Positions 51,956 through 64,000 of a stretch of 64,000 nt of DNA are shown here, in pieces; the first letter of the stretch is position 1, and the number at the start of each line of letters is the position of its first letter. The DNA is from Campylorhamphus procurvoides (Eukaryota > Chordata > Aves > Passeriformes > Dendrocolaptidae): assembly GCA_013396655.1 (NCBI GenBank), contig WBMV01004155.1, positions 1 through 64,000 on the forward strand, read 5' to 3'. The position numbers and the translations under genes were made by a program. Under the pieces are notes generated by a model. It saw nothing but the letters and a program-made list of their open reading frames with translations, ran no database searches and was not told the DNA's origin.

Positions 51956-52348
51956 NNNNNNNNNNNNNNNNNNNNNNNNNNNNNNNNNNNNNNNNNNNNN
52001 NNNNNNNNNNNNNNNNNNNNNNNNNNNNNNNNNNNNNNNNNNNNNNNNNNNNNNNNNNNNNNNNNNNNNNNNNNNNNNNNNNNNNNNNNNNNNNNNNNNN
52101 NNNNNNNNNNNNNNNNNNNNNNNNNNNNNNNNNNNNNNNNNNNNNNNNNNNNNNNNNNNNNNNNNNNNNNNNNNNNNNNNNNNNNNNNNNNNNNNNNNNN
52201 NNNNNNNNNNNNNNNNNNNNNNNNNNNNNNNNNNNNNNNNNNNNNNNNNNNNNNNNNNNNNNNNNNNNNNNNNNNNNNNNNNNNNNNNNNNNNNNNNNNN
52301 NNNNNNNNNNNNNNNNNNNNNNNNNNNNNNNNNNNNNNNNNNNNNNNN
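51956..52348. other. Assembly gap (393 N)
   Basis: Undetermined bases inside the GC-rich 5' part of ADCY9 coding exon 1. Both edges are very GC-rich (CACCGCCGGCGCGG on the left, CGGCGGGGCGGCCG on the right), the usual cause of avian assembly dropout. By comparison with the human N-terminus, about 61 codons and the start ATG are expected in here. Confidence 0.99.
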
Positions 52349-52740
52349 CGGCGGGGCGGCCGTGAGGGACCCTCCGCCGGGACAGCCCTCAGCCAGGGGC
52401 CGGACGAGGGGCTCCCGGGCCGCCCCCGCCGCCGCCCTGCCCTCGGGCTGGCGCTTGCCATGCGCAGACAACGAGGTCCATCCCAAACAATTCAGCAGCT
52501 CGGGTCCCGCTGCGGAGCCGTCGGGTTATTTTTCTCCCGGCCCTTCGCTTGTTTGTGGCTGTCGCTAATCTCGCCCGCACCGCTCCCTCGGGCTCATTAT
52601 CTGCGCTCGCAGATGGCCCGCGGCTTCCCCCCATTGGTGCCCTCCGCTCCTCCCAGCCCTCCGTCCCTCACACGGGATGTCCCCACACCGCTCCCATCTC
52701 AGCTCCGCTTCTTCCCGCTGTGGCTTCTGCTCCCCCGAGG
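52349..52740 (-). promoter_or_regulatory. ADCY9: ADCY9 CpG-rich promoter / 5'UTR region
   Basis: A hand count gives roughly 30 or more CpGs in the first 290 bases, against near absence in the introns, so this is the right half of a CpG island spanning the gap. No TATA box is placed suitably. A minus-strand CCAAT box lies at 52633-52637, a GC box (GGGGCGG on plus) at the gap edge, and an NRF1-like half-site (ATGCGCAG) near 52460. The minus-strand ATG at 52459-52461 is in frame through the gap but would give an N-tail of about 180 residues, far longer than human, with a C at Kozak -3. I therefore treat it as 5'UTR. The transcription start is not determined. Confidence 0.65.
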
Positions 52741-52889
52741 CCATTTACTGTTCTCCAGGTGAGCCTTTCCCAGAAAAGCACGTCACCCCGGCATCCCTCC
52801 TCGTGCAGTGCCCCTTCCCAAACAGCGAGTCCCTTCTCTTCTGACCACACAATTCCATAAAATAAATGCAAAGGTGTACCAGTCCTATC

Positions 52890-53366
52890 GTGTCCAGCAG
52901 GACCAGGGCAGTTCTGGCACTGATGAGGCTCTTCCAGTGCTGGGGCAGTTTTGGGCCCCTCTTGACAAGAAGGGCACTGAGGGGCTGGGGTGTCCAGGGA
53001 AGGGAAAGGAGAACTCCTGAGGGGGCTCAGCCTGGACAAAAGGAGGCTCAGGGGGGACCTTCTGGCTCTCTGCAGCTCCCTGATGGATCCAGGTGAGGGT
53101 CGGGCTCTGCTCGCAGGGAACAGGGACATGAGGAGAGGAAACAGCCTCAAGTTACGCCAAGGGAGGTTTACATTGGATATTGGGAACATTTCTTTCCAGA
53201 AAGGGTTGTTAACCATTGGCACAGCTGCCCAGGGCAGTGGTGGAGTCACCATGCCTGGAAGTGTTCAAAAAACGAGGGAACATGGCATTGTGTGATATGG
53301 CTTTGTGGTGTTGGATGGAAGGTCAGGCTCGGTGCTCTTGGAGGTCTCTTCCAACCATAATGATCT
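52890..53366 (+). mobile_element. CR1 LINE, older divergent copy
   Basis: CR1 blocks appear in order: GTGTCCAGCAGGACCAGGGC, TTTTGGGCCCCTCTTGACAA, GGCTCAGCCTGGACAAAAGG, TTACATTGGATATTGGGAAC, TGCCCAGGGCAGTGGTGGAG, and the end GGTCTCTTCCAACCATAATG. Its subfamily differs from the intronic copies. It begins about 540 bp upstream of the gap edge. Confidence 0.85.
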
Positions 53367-56357
53367 TTTTCAAAAACAGTAACAGAAAATCTGTGGCTGT
53401 GCAGTTACTGAAACTGAAACCTGCCTTTTTTTTCCCTTTCATTTGTAGAGATGCTGCTTCTTAACCATGCTTCAACATACGTTTTATAATATTATTTTGA
53501 GGAAATTTTTATTTCCTGACGTGCTCAAATACCAAAACAATCTATAATAAGAATTTCCAATGGATAGCTGTAATTGTTCTGGTTTTGCTGTGCCATGGTT
53601 GTCTCTCAGATTCCAGCTAATGGCTCAGCTGATCAATATTTTATAGTGAGTGCTGCTTTCCATGCAGCTCTTACATAAACACTGGGGGAAAGAAAGAAAT
53701 CCCTGAGCTGACAGAGCAAAAAGGCAGCATGGCCTCCTGGGCTTGCCTATTAATTGATACATTTACTAAAACTTCTTTCCAACCTTTTTATTGATTCATC
53801 TAAATGTACTTTTAAGTTACATTTTTACTTCATAAAGGATGATGAATTTATTTAATCTGGAGGATTAGAGAAGTGCAACAACTTCCAAGGATTCAACGAC
53901 ATGGTGAAAAAAAGTCAACTCATTGGCAAAGACTTTAAGGTAAAACTATGTGTTTTCTCACTTTATTATGTAAACCTGTAAGATTTTTGTTGTAGAAATT
54001 GTGTGATTTGAACTTTTGAGATTTAAGAGGTCCTGACATTCCAGCACAGATCTTTATAGGTTTTTTTAATTATAGTTTTGGCTTATTATTGTTGCTTTTG
54101 AGATCCACTGCCAGTCTGGGTCAGCTGCATTTCCCAAACACCCTCTGAAAAAAGTAGGAACTAGAAAGAGCTAAAATATGGTGAAGGACATAAAACAGTT
54201 TAAGCCATTATTATTTCTAAGTAAGTGAGAATGTTGTTGAAAAGAACACCAGGGTCCATTTCCCTCCAGCTGAAGATGCGTGTGTTCTCTCTGGCATCAA
54301 CAAAGTCAGGACTTCATTCAGTTTCGTGGATCCAGGACGACTGAGAATAAACAGGCAGTAAATAAGTAAAATATTGCTTGCCTGGACTGTAGTGAAATTT
54401 GAAGCCTTTGAAATTACTGAAACTGGTTGTTCAGAATCCTTACTCCCCCAAGAAGCTCCCATTAGGTTTGTAACTCGTGGACTCCCATCTTGCTCCTCCT
54501 CTTGATCTTTTGGGTGGACCAGCTGCCCAGCACTTACTGGCCCAGCCATTCCCCAGCTTCCCTTGTCATTATCAAGTTCCATGGAAACACACTCTGTGTG
54601 CAGCCAGAGAACAGTTATCTTGTCTTCGTTTTCATTAGCTCTCTTGTGGGTGGGACAGACCTAATGCTGTCTCCTGAAAGACTGAATTTTTAATTTCACT
54701 TTGCTTTTATTGTGATTTTTTTCCCTCTGTTGAATTCAAGAATAAATACATGTAAGCAGCAAACAAGAAATGCCACTGATGCTTGGGTTTGCTTCAAGTG
54801 TGAGTAAGGTTTGTTTTAGAGGGCAAGAAATGGTTTGAAGTTGTATCTCCTTGCCACCTTCTGGTTTGTTTTTACCCAGTTGGAGTTTAACCCCATGGAA
54901 TACAATACAGCCTGTATTATATTTCTCACTGCCTGAGGGGGTACTTTCTGTAGCATCCTTCAAGGAAGATGCTTCCTCTGGATCACTTTCTTAGCAACCA
55001 CACTGAGCACATCCTGGAAGAGCTGGATTTTGAGTCTTGGATTCTTTCTGGGTTGTGCTGGTCTCCTGTGGAGAATTCTGACCACTTTTCCAAAATACTT
55101 TGATGGGTTTCCTTTCTCAGAGACCGAGTTAGAGGACATCCTTTACAGAGCAATAGCTGGGCAAATACAAATCCTCCTTACAGAGTTCTCTTAACTTCAT
55201 GTCACTAAATATACATATTTAATCTCCAGAACTGAGTTTACTTCCCCTCTCCGAGGCACAGCTTTGTCAGCTCTAATGATGAGCTCTTGTTTGACGTTCA
55301 TAATATTGTACTTTGCTGCTTATCTGATGGAGCCACACGGAGCTATTTAGGGGGCTCTGAAATGTGACAACCCACATGGTGCTTTTTTAGACTTAACAAA
55401 CCGCCTTCCCGAGGCAGCAGAAGATGACATGGGATGGCTGGCTGGAACAACGGCGTGCCTTAATGCCAGCGTGGTTGGTGCAGCTGGGGAGGAGGAATGC
55501 TATTAAGAAGTTTGCAGCTTTCATTGTGTGCTGTCAAAGGAAAACTTGCAGCCTGAAAGAACAGGCATCGTGGGCTATTGATCCTGCCTGGAAACAGCAT
55601 AAATACTGGAGGCAAATATGTTCAAATCTGTTTTAATCTGCCACAGACAGAAAGGCTTGAGTGAGACAGCTCAGGTGCCCCATTCCTCCTTTTTTACCTT
55701 AATAAGTGGCAACATCTCACTTTCTTACAAACTTCTGAGTCTCCCTCCTTGTGGACGTGCAGCCTTTGTTGCAAGCTTTGTTTTGAATCCTAGTAACCTC
55801 TAGGTGAAACAACTCATTAAAAAAACCAAAACCCCACAAGTTTTCTGACTTCTGTTCACAGATTAACAGGTAAACACTAGAAAATATTGTCAAACATTGT
55901 TCCTGCTCCTTGGTTTTTAAAATTATTCAAGTATCACCATGCCTGTTTTGTTTTTCCACAGCAGAAGAGCACAAGGGTTACCTTTGCCATCTTTTCCATA
56001 CAAAGCCACGGAAGCTGAGTAAGTGGGTGGTGCATTCTTCTCACTTCCCCGTGGTGGCCAGGTTGGTTTGGTGTTGTGTGTTTTCATCCTTCTGAAATTG
56101 CTGTGCAGCTTATTACTGAGACCATTTTGTGTACCAGATGCACAGATAAAATAAGTGAGTAAGCAGTAGAAGATCTTTTTATGTGACTTGGATCTTTTGA
56201 TGTGTCTCAAGAGGGAGGATATGTCCTGGTCTGGCTGGTGGGAATCTCTGACTCCCATGGTATCAGGATTTACTTGCAGGCTTTATGGTTGTCTCACTGG
56301 AGTGGTCTTTTGGCTGAAAGCAGTGCAGAATATTCTGCTTATTTGGCCAAATGTCTG

Positions 56358-56372
56358 CCACCAGGAGGTGGC
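56358..56372 (+). promoter_or_regulatory. CTCF-like palindromic site
   Basis: CCACCAGGAGGTGGC matches the CTCF core CCACCAGGGGGCGC at 12 of 14 positions by eye. It also forms a perfect inverted repeat, GCCACC-AGGA-GGTGGC. It is a candidate insulator about 4 kb upstream of the ADCY9 promoter. Confidence 0.25.
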
Positions 56373-58882
56373 TTCACTCAAATATACATTTCTGTAAGAC
56401 GAAGACAAACTTAAAATTTATTGCTCATTCCATTCATAACCAGCAGTTCTCCTGGCTTGCCAAGCTGCTGAATCAGCTCGGGTACCTCACCCTTGAGTCA
56501 TCACAGCCCAAAATAGAAACTTGCTCCGTTTCCGAAGAGAGGAAGTACCACTGTTGTCTGCAAAGACAGCCTCATCTAACGGGCTTTTACAGCTATGAAC
56601 ACGCAGTGGAGGGACTTGCATGACACTCTGCTTCTTTAAAAAGAGAAAGGGAAAGAAGAAGGCATTTTCTGACTCAAAATAGGAGTGTTAATGTTGCTGT
56701 GAGCGGGACTGTGTGGGTGTGGAAGTAGCAAGGAGTAAAGAGCAGGAGAAGGGCTGTACAAGTGGCAGTCACTGATGTCACCTCCAGTCAGCATAAGCTC
56801 CTGCTCTATCTACTTGCAGCTTCTCAGGACATTCAGACTAGGGAGATGGGACAGGCTACAACCAGGCTGAAGCAAAGGCTGAAGCCATTAAGAAAGGAGG
56901 GCCAAGAAGACAGGGTACAATAATGTGACCACTGACTAGAGATCAGCTACAGTGGTGCTCATCCAGCATTCCCAAGGTGGAGTTGTGGCACTCCCACTGC
57001 CATGCAGTAACTTTGGTTTATAGCACAGCATAAACCAGCAAAACCCAGTGAAAATAACCAAGAGCTGCAGTCAAATACTGGGAAATGACACTAAAGGCAT
57101 CAGCAAGACTTAACAAGTAAGTGGAAGGCAGTGAAAAGGCATATAAAAGTCATCCTTCTGTGATTAACTTAGGGAGGAGTTTCTGTGGCTCTGAGTCAGG
57201 CCAAGAAATAGAAGAATAACAATAATGTGAATTCACCCATTGGCCCTGCTCAAGTTGGGCAGCTTTTTCTCCTGCAGATGTAGCATCTGGAATTTTTGGT
57301 GCTCTACCAAAGGGCACCCATTCAAAATGAAGCTTCAGGGGGCTGGCAGGCAGCACTTGCCTGTGCCCCCTTCCCATGAGTGCTCCTGGTTTTCCCTTTG
57401 GGCAGTAAAACCAGGAACCTCTTTCAAACCCTACTGGAGTAAGATATGCAGCCATTACTTGGCTGAGGGAAAACAGGTCTTTGTCTTAGGGGAAGTCCTG
57501 TTGTATTTTACTTTCCCTGGAAACTTTCCCTCTGTCTCCTCTGAAAGAAAGGCTGGATGCCCATGCACTGTTCCCCTGTGCCTTCATACTCCTCCACCTG
57601 TGTAACATCAAAACTTACATGACCTTGCAAAACAAGGTTTATAAAGCCCAGGCTATAGAGGAGCAGAAAATAAAACCTTTGTATTCTCACAGCTCTCTTA
57701 TTTAGTCAGCGTGTCTTCATAGTGGTTTGTGTGGGAAGACCATGATGGGAAGGGGAGCTGTCTTTTACAGGAGCAGTAGAAGTAATTTGTATGATTACAA
57801 TTTAAAAAGAAAATTATTCTAAACAAGTCTAAACTATTCATATAACCTTGCAGGCAAGTTTCTTCCTGGGGTGTCCCTTGGTACAGGATTTTCCTGCAGT
57901 TTTATGAAGGAAACTGTAGAGATTTGAAAAAAATGTTGCTTCTGCAATAGATGTAAATCCTGCAACACACAATTTTACTATTTTCTGATTTTTCCAGTAG
58001 TGCAGTTGCAAATTGCAACACGTTTTGTATTTATTGCTTTGAATTATTCAGCTGAAAAGAGGTAGGAATGAGAATTTAGGGGCACAATTCCAGGGTCATG
58101 CAGTCCCCTCCTGCACATACCACACGTATGGGAGAACAACCTGCTGCGAATCCACAGAAAAGCCCCTCTAAGGAATTGCACCGAGTAAAACTTCTTGAAA
58201 CATTTGCTATGTGTGCCCCAAGCCCTTTTTAAATTTAGGTTTCTGGGAAGAAGAGAGTTGCTGTGGCATTTTTGTGACTTGATCCCTCGTCTCGGTTGAT
58301 CCGTGATGGAAAGGTGACCCCGACCGCGGCTGAGCTGGGAATGGATCTGGTGAGAGCCATCCCTGCCTGAGCCGAGCAGAGTGTTCCCAAAGGCAGCCCT
58401 GAATAGATTCACTTGCTCTTTTCCTGGCTCTATTTTAACCACAAACCTGTCATTCTGCCCTGTGGGGGCCAGAATTTACAACAAATATAACACAGCTCAG
58501 TAATACTGGATTTTTGGTGCATTTTTTTTCAGCCAAAAAAAGGTGGAGGAGAACACTCATCTCTACCTGGGATTTCCTGTGTGTGGCTGCAACTCTAGTG
58601 CTGTCTGGGAAGAGAGATGACTTCCACTACTCCAATCAGAGCAGATATGTCTGAGAAATTTAGCCATGATGTGACAGGTATGAAGTGGAAGGCGTTGAGA
58701 AACTATTATATCAATTTTTAGTTTGTATTTAAGGAGATTTTTACACACTTGTGCTCTTAAGCTTGGGAAAAGTTCACTTCTCCAGTTTGCCAACACAGGA
58801 TCCAGCCCTCGTTTCAATTTCTTGCTGTGGTGATAGGCTTGAGATGTTGATGAAACCAGAAAAAAACATACAGGGTAATTTG

Positions 58883-58975
58883 TAGAATCAGAGAATCATG
58901 AGTGGTTTGCCTTGGAAGGGACACTGGAGATCCAACCCCCTGCCATGGGCAGGGACACTCTCCACTAGACCAAGT
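58883..58975 (-). mobile_element. CR1 LINE 3' terminal fragment
   Basis: AGAATCAGAGAATCATGAGT, then CCAACCCCCTGCCATGGGCA and CTCTCCACTAGACCAAG: the reverse complement of the last 90 bp of CR1, truncated on the right. Confidence 0.85.
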
Positions 58976-61900
58976 TTAGTGTGAAAGCAAATACCTTCCC
59001 CATAATCATGTTTAAAACTGAGAGTGACTGGCATGTTTCTGCCACATGCCTAGTTCTGTTACCAGGGGGAAAAAGAATTGGGAGGAAAATGTTGTGGAGA
59101 ACATTAAAACATAACCCTTTGGCAGAGGTGGTTATCACATCTCCCAGGCATTTTTACCTATGGTGCTGCCCTGACAACTGCAGGGTATTGTGGAAATAAA
59201 GGGTGACCTCCCTCAGGTCTGGGTCCTGCTGGGTGTGGGTGAGGCAGAGCCATTAAATACCTTTTGGCAGAGGTGAGAGGGAATGCCTGATTCCACAGGG
59301 AAGGGGGGGTAACAGTTCTGGGAACTGAAAACACAGCAGATGTCTGCTAAAAAGGGGAGCTGGAGAGCAAAGTAAGGTGGCACGTAGAACACAGTGAAAG
59401 GTCACAGAGGGAGAAATGCTACAATACAGCATTTTTTGGCTAAATGTAACCAGGATTTAGGAATGAGGCCCTAATCCTTTTATAAACCAGGAATCTCCTC
59501 GAACTGGGCTAATGGGTGTGCTGACAGTCACTGTTGATAGGCAAAAATCAAATAATCCTTGTGCCTCGTGGCACATGGCAGGAAAAATCCCATGCCAGGC
59601 TTTCCTGCAGCTTCCCACCAAAGGTTTCCTCCAGCTCCCAGAGTCTCTCATGATTTGTACCTTTGGTGGATTCAGAGGTGAGGTGTTTACCAAAGGATAT
59701 CTCAGAAAGGGAGTTTGGTGCAGACCATGCTGCTGTGTGTGACCCCATCTTGTCACCTCGTGCCTGAAACTGTTCCACATCTTGTCTGTTAATTTGGGAA
59801 ATGAATTCCTGGAACACTTGGAAAACAAAACCAGGAGCTGAAATTTCTTCAGTGCAAACAAACAAATAAGCAGATTGTGTTTCTTATGCATCCAGTCAAA
59901 ACATCTCAGTTATTAATGTTACATTCCTGTGTGCCTGAAGAACCTGCTCCTCAATAAGCTGAAAATATTAAAGGAGGATGTGCCACTGTCTTCAGCTGAA
60001 GGATGTTCCACACTCCTGAGTCCCCACGGTGATTTTGGGAGGCAGAGATGTGGCCAGAGGAAGAGAAAAGGCTCCAGCCACGCACCAGGGAAGTGGGGGC
60101 TGAGAAGCAGATTTATTAGGCTAAGTGGCTTTTTTCTTTGTCTGCTCATTTCTCCTCTTTTCCCATCCTTGTTTTAGTTCTTTCCTCAGCTTTGGCCCTG
60201 TGGACAACCAGGGGAAATACTCCATTCCCCTGTCACAGTTGTAGCACATATTAAATCTTGTTCTATTATAACCTGAACAGTGATGGCCATGCTTGATATT
60301 TTTATCTGGACAATTTAATGAAGGATTTGGCCTTAATCTAGATCTCTCCCTTCCTTTTCTCATTGTGTCCAGTTCACAGTCAAGGCCCGTGGATTCCTCT
60401 AGAGACACTTTAAGTGGAGATATGTTGGTTTTTAGCCAGGTCTTTCCTCCTGCCCTGTCTTACCCCCAGACCAGGAGGCACTGAGTCCATCACTTTGCTA
60501 CAACCTCAGACTCCTTCTGCCAAGCCAGAAATGTGGGCAAGGCTCTTGGAGAGATTGTCACATTCCTAACCTCATCCTGACTACAAACCCACCCCAAACC
60601 CACCTCTTTCCCTGGGCAAACACTAACCATGGAAACTTCAACAACATGGAGTTACCCCTGTGATTTTTCCCAGAAGGGCAACCCATGGCAGTGACAACTT
60701 AGCAGGAGGATGTCTCTCTCTTCAACAGGACAGAGCTTCAGGTGGTCCCTGCCTGGAGCCCACCACTTCTGCTCTGCTCAGGATGAAGATGTTGAGTTCT
60801 TTGGCTGAAGTCGTATTTCAATTTTATTTTAAGCTGCAAAATGAACAGACAGGAATGCAGGATGCTCCCAGTGCCTGTGGGTGCTGAGAGCAGGGATGTT
60901 CTGGGCTGCCCCATCCACCTCTTGCATCTCCAGGCAAAGAGGTGGCAAACACTGTGTGCTGAAAGAGATCCCTTTTTTAAACCCTGTAGTCTTACACAAA
61001 ATACAAGCTGGGCTGAAGAAACCTCTCAGTAAGCTGAAAATGTTGTGTTTAGTGTTTCTGCAGCGTTGGGAGAGCTCAAAGCTTCATTTAGCAAGAGCAG
61101 CCAAATCTACTGGACTGTGGGGCTGGAGGACTTTTATGTCTAGCAATAATAACTGTCTTTAATTAGCTTTATTTACACAATAGATGTCGATGTCAAGCTC
61201 TCAATGAAAAGGGCAGAATGTCCTTAGTGGGAAATGGGATTTTTGAAGCCTGACAACTTAAAACCAATGGGAAGGTTTGTGCTCAGACTGCCTGGGGAGA
61301 AAAATCACCTTTGGCTCAACAAAACAGGAAGGATTTCAAGCCCACTGCAGAACTTTTTCAAGAAACTAATGAAAATGGAGGATTATAGTTTAGACTGTTT
61401 TGCAATCGCTGGCCTCAATTCTGCAGGCAGTTTTCACATGTGCCTTACTTTATATCCATGGTGGGGGATTATTGATACCTGGAGGTAGAACTGAAGGCCT
61501 GAGTGTTTACAGGGCAGAGTTTAAACTATAGCATTTTTATCAGAAAAATAACATTATATCAGGATCTCCATAGTTGGTTCATTGGGATCCTTTATGTTTG
61601 AAAAAAAAGAAAAATGTTGAGAAATCCTGGAATTAAGATTCCTGAGGAGGTCTCAGATCTGCTCCCTCGTGTGAATAGGACCTTTTGTTGTGCTGGATCA
61701 CAGCACTGGGCCATGAACCTTTTTCAGCAGCTATTAAAAATCCCACCACTTTTATATACTTTGAATCTGCTGCTCACATGAAAACACTGTCTGCATTTCT
61801 TTCCACTCTTTAATGTATATCAAAGCTAAAAGCATGTTTGGCCACTAGCTGTGACCAAAAGGTGTCCCCTCATCAAGAGGAAACAATTAATTGGAAAAAA

Positions 61901-64000
61901 AATTGGTTTATGACTTTTTTTAAATATTTTTTTCTTTTATATCATGGGTGTATATTGTACCTGCCATGAAACTACTTGTTGAAACCCCTGAAAGAAGAAT
62001 AAATCCCCTCTTCCAACTCCATTTATTGGGCTGTTTCTGCACAGAAGCCAATGTAGTATTCCTGGCACTGGGATTGCCCTTGATACAGGGTTTATTTTCC
62101 CTCACTGCCCGTTTTTATCTCCAGCTCCCTTGCCCTAAGTCTTATCTTGGTTTTTTTTTTCCTTTTCCCAGGCAATGTTTGGGCTTTATGGACCTTCTGT
62201 GGAAGGAACAGCGACACAGGACTCGTCATGACCTGACATACCTGGCTTTTCATTGCTGTCACTCCCACCTGCCTCTCCTGGCATTCCTTATATTTTAACC
62301 ACATCTTCTGGCCACGTTGTAGTCCCATCAGTCACTGCAGAGAGGCAGAAGAGGGTCGCCCTTCAGCCCCCCACCAGCTCCTCTTGGTGTCCTCTGGCTC
62401 AGGTTGACCCATCTCAGCTGCTGAAAGTCCCATCCAGACCCACTGCAAGGTGGAAATAGTTTGTTAAACGCCTTATACTGGGGGAATAGCACCCCTTCAT
62501 CACACAGAAAGCACCAAGCATTTGGATTTCTGCCCATGGAAAGGAGCAAAGAGAGCATCAGGATCCAACTAGGTGAGCAGGTACCCAGAGCACAGCCGTG
62601 ATTTTGGCCAGGGCTGGGGCTGCAGCTGCAGCTGACATGAACTTTCCATCAGTGGCAATGGGTCAGAGGCAGCTGGGGCTCCTTTCCTCCCTGCTCCCAC
62701 CCTCACCGTTGGGAGCTGAGGGTGGGATTAAGGAGAAAAAGCAACATATGGGTCATGGGAAGAGGGAAAACAGAAGCAGCTCGGCCAGCCGAAGAGGAAA
62801 CGGGGGACACAGATGTCCATGGAAAGCTGAAGCCACTTACAGAGGATGCATTTACTTGTATTTCCTTCCAGTGGAGCTTAATTGCAATGTTTTTTAATGA
62901 CAGGTAGGACAGGAGCTGGGCTTCTGCCTAAGCACTTCTGCATCCTGCAGAAAAGTGCTGAATTTAATATTAACAATAATTAATCACAGCAACTAGGAAG
63001 AAGCCAGCAGCATTCACATGCTCAGCCCAGCAACTTCCCCCTCCAGGCCAGTGGCACTGGAGAGTTGCAAAGGAGCAACAGGATTCCCTGTGCTGCTGGA
63101 TTTCCACCTGGAGCTGAAGGGGTGCTGGCACTGGCACTCACTTCCCATGGCCTCTGGCAGCCTTTGCTGGGAATACAGATGGGTTTGGACACCCCGTGTG
63201 GCTCCCATGGGTAGGAAAAGGCCACTGGCCACCAGCTCACTCACCCTCATTCCCTTTTCTCTCCCTCTGCCCCAAAAAGGCCGCTGGGACAATTCCAGGT
63301 CAGAGCAGACTGGCTGGGATAGGGCGGATCGCAGGATTGCCGTGATGCTGATGGAGTTCTGTTGTTGGTACCACAACTCCCTCTCTCATTAGCAGCACTA
63401 ATTACTCATTATGTGTTTTCCATAGGTATATGAGTATTTTGGAAGAGCTCGTTTTTGCATCCTGTAATCAAATGACCACTAATGAGTGTGCTAGAGCAGG
63501 AGCAGCTGAATGCACTAACCCGTTGGGATATCTGTATAATAACTGATGGGAACTCACTGGCTGCACCAGTCCCTGTCTGGGCACAGCAACGTGTCAGCAC
63601 CCTGCCATCCCTCAGGCCTCTTGTCCACTTTTGGGGTACCTCCCAGGCTCACCAGCCCCCCATCCCTCCATTTTGCAGAGATAACTTTTGGTGGACAACT
63701 TATGGGGTGAAAATCCCCTTGCCAGGGCTCTGGGCTGCCCTGGCTCCTCTGCTCTTGCCCTGGATGTCACACAGGTGTACTGAAGCAAATGGTGACCCCT
63801 TGGGGCCAATATCCAGGCTTGACCCATCTCCTCCAAGCAGACAATGCTTTGGGACATCCCTGTTCCCCACCCCTAGGCTGTTCCCAAGGCAGGCAGCCCC
63901 AGGAGTGGTCATGCTCCCCACCCTTCACCCTGTCCCCTCTGGGAAGTGCTGATGTCACATGCAAGCCCCTTTGCAGTGTGCAAATCCTCCTCCAGTGGAG

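Larger units (their letters stand above)
52741..64000. other. Upstream intergenic region, no gene seen
   Basis: Apart from CR1 copies at 52890-53366 and 58883-58975 and a CTCF-like palindrome at 56358-56372, nothing recognisable is present. Open frames of up to about 156 codons are repetitive in composition, lack domains and lack plausible splice partners. In human the neighbour upstream of ADCY9 is SRL; no SRL exon was recognised. AT-rich stretches at about 55270-55620 and 63360-63560 could be regulatory. Confidence 0.6.

Noticed and set aside
51625..52762. Plus-strand open frames of 246 and 312 codons across the gap
   Set aside because: They are antisense to ADCY9 coding exon 1 and appear long only because the N run has no stops.
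54217..54582. 121-codon minus-strand ATG frame upstream of ADCY9
   Set aside because: I looked at it as a possible upstream exon or small gene. It has no domain, no similarity I recognise and no CpG promoter of its own, so it is probably chance.
63482..63952. 156-codon plus-strand open frame near the right edge
   Set aside because: It is Pro/Leu/Ser-rich, without motifs or splice context. SRL, the neighbour expected from human synteny, was considered, but no similarity was seen.
1..64000. CRISPR array, prokaryotic operon, rRNA or tRNA genes
   Set aside because: No regularly spaced direct repeats, no Shine-Dalgarno-led gene clusters, and no tRNA B-box/acceptor pairing were noticed; the sequence is vertebrate genomic.

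Overview
The window looks like nuclear genomic DNA from a bird. The evidence is a vertebrate gene with long GT-AG introns, low repeat density, no mammalian SINEs, and interspersed repeats that are almost all 3' ends of CR1 LINEs of the avian type. Turtle or crocodilian origin cannot be strictly excluded, and the species cannot be resolved.

The only gene I can support is the 5' half of ADCY9 (adenylate cyclase type 9), on the minus strand. Five coding exons are visible: 50445-51955 (continuing into an assembly gap), 13566-13738, 8439-8543, 4077-4294 and 218-320. All have GT-AG borders, and the phases join without a break. Together they encode the end of the N-terminal tail, membrane segments 1-6, the whole C1a catalytic half-domain with both metal-binding aspartates, and the C1b linker up to just before membrane segment 7. 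The second membrane cassette and C2 must lie to the left of position 1. The true start codon is probably inside the run of N at 51956-52348.

Layout: 1-13738 holds coding exons 2-5 and introns of about 3.8, 4.1 and 5.0 kb. 13739-50444 is a single 36.7 kb intron carrying most of the CR1 copies, a possible solo LTR, a 58-bp tandem duplication and several AT-rich blocks that could be regulatory. 50445-52348 is coding exon 1 plus the gap. 52349 to about 52740 is a CpG-rich promoter/5'UTR region. From about 52740 to 64000 is upstream intergenic DNA with two CR1 copies and no convincing gene.

I see no evidence of a new biological system. The observations most worth checking are the inverted CR1 pair inside intron 1, the weak splice donor of coding exon 1 (read-through would give a short membrane-C1 isoform), the paired palindromic units at 11849-11970, the RFX X-box in intron 4, and the sequence hidden in the gap.
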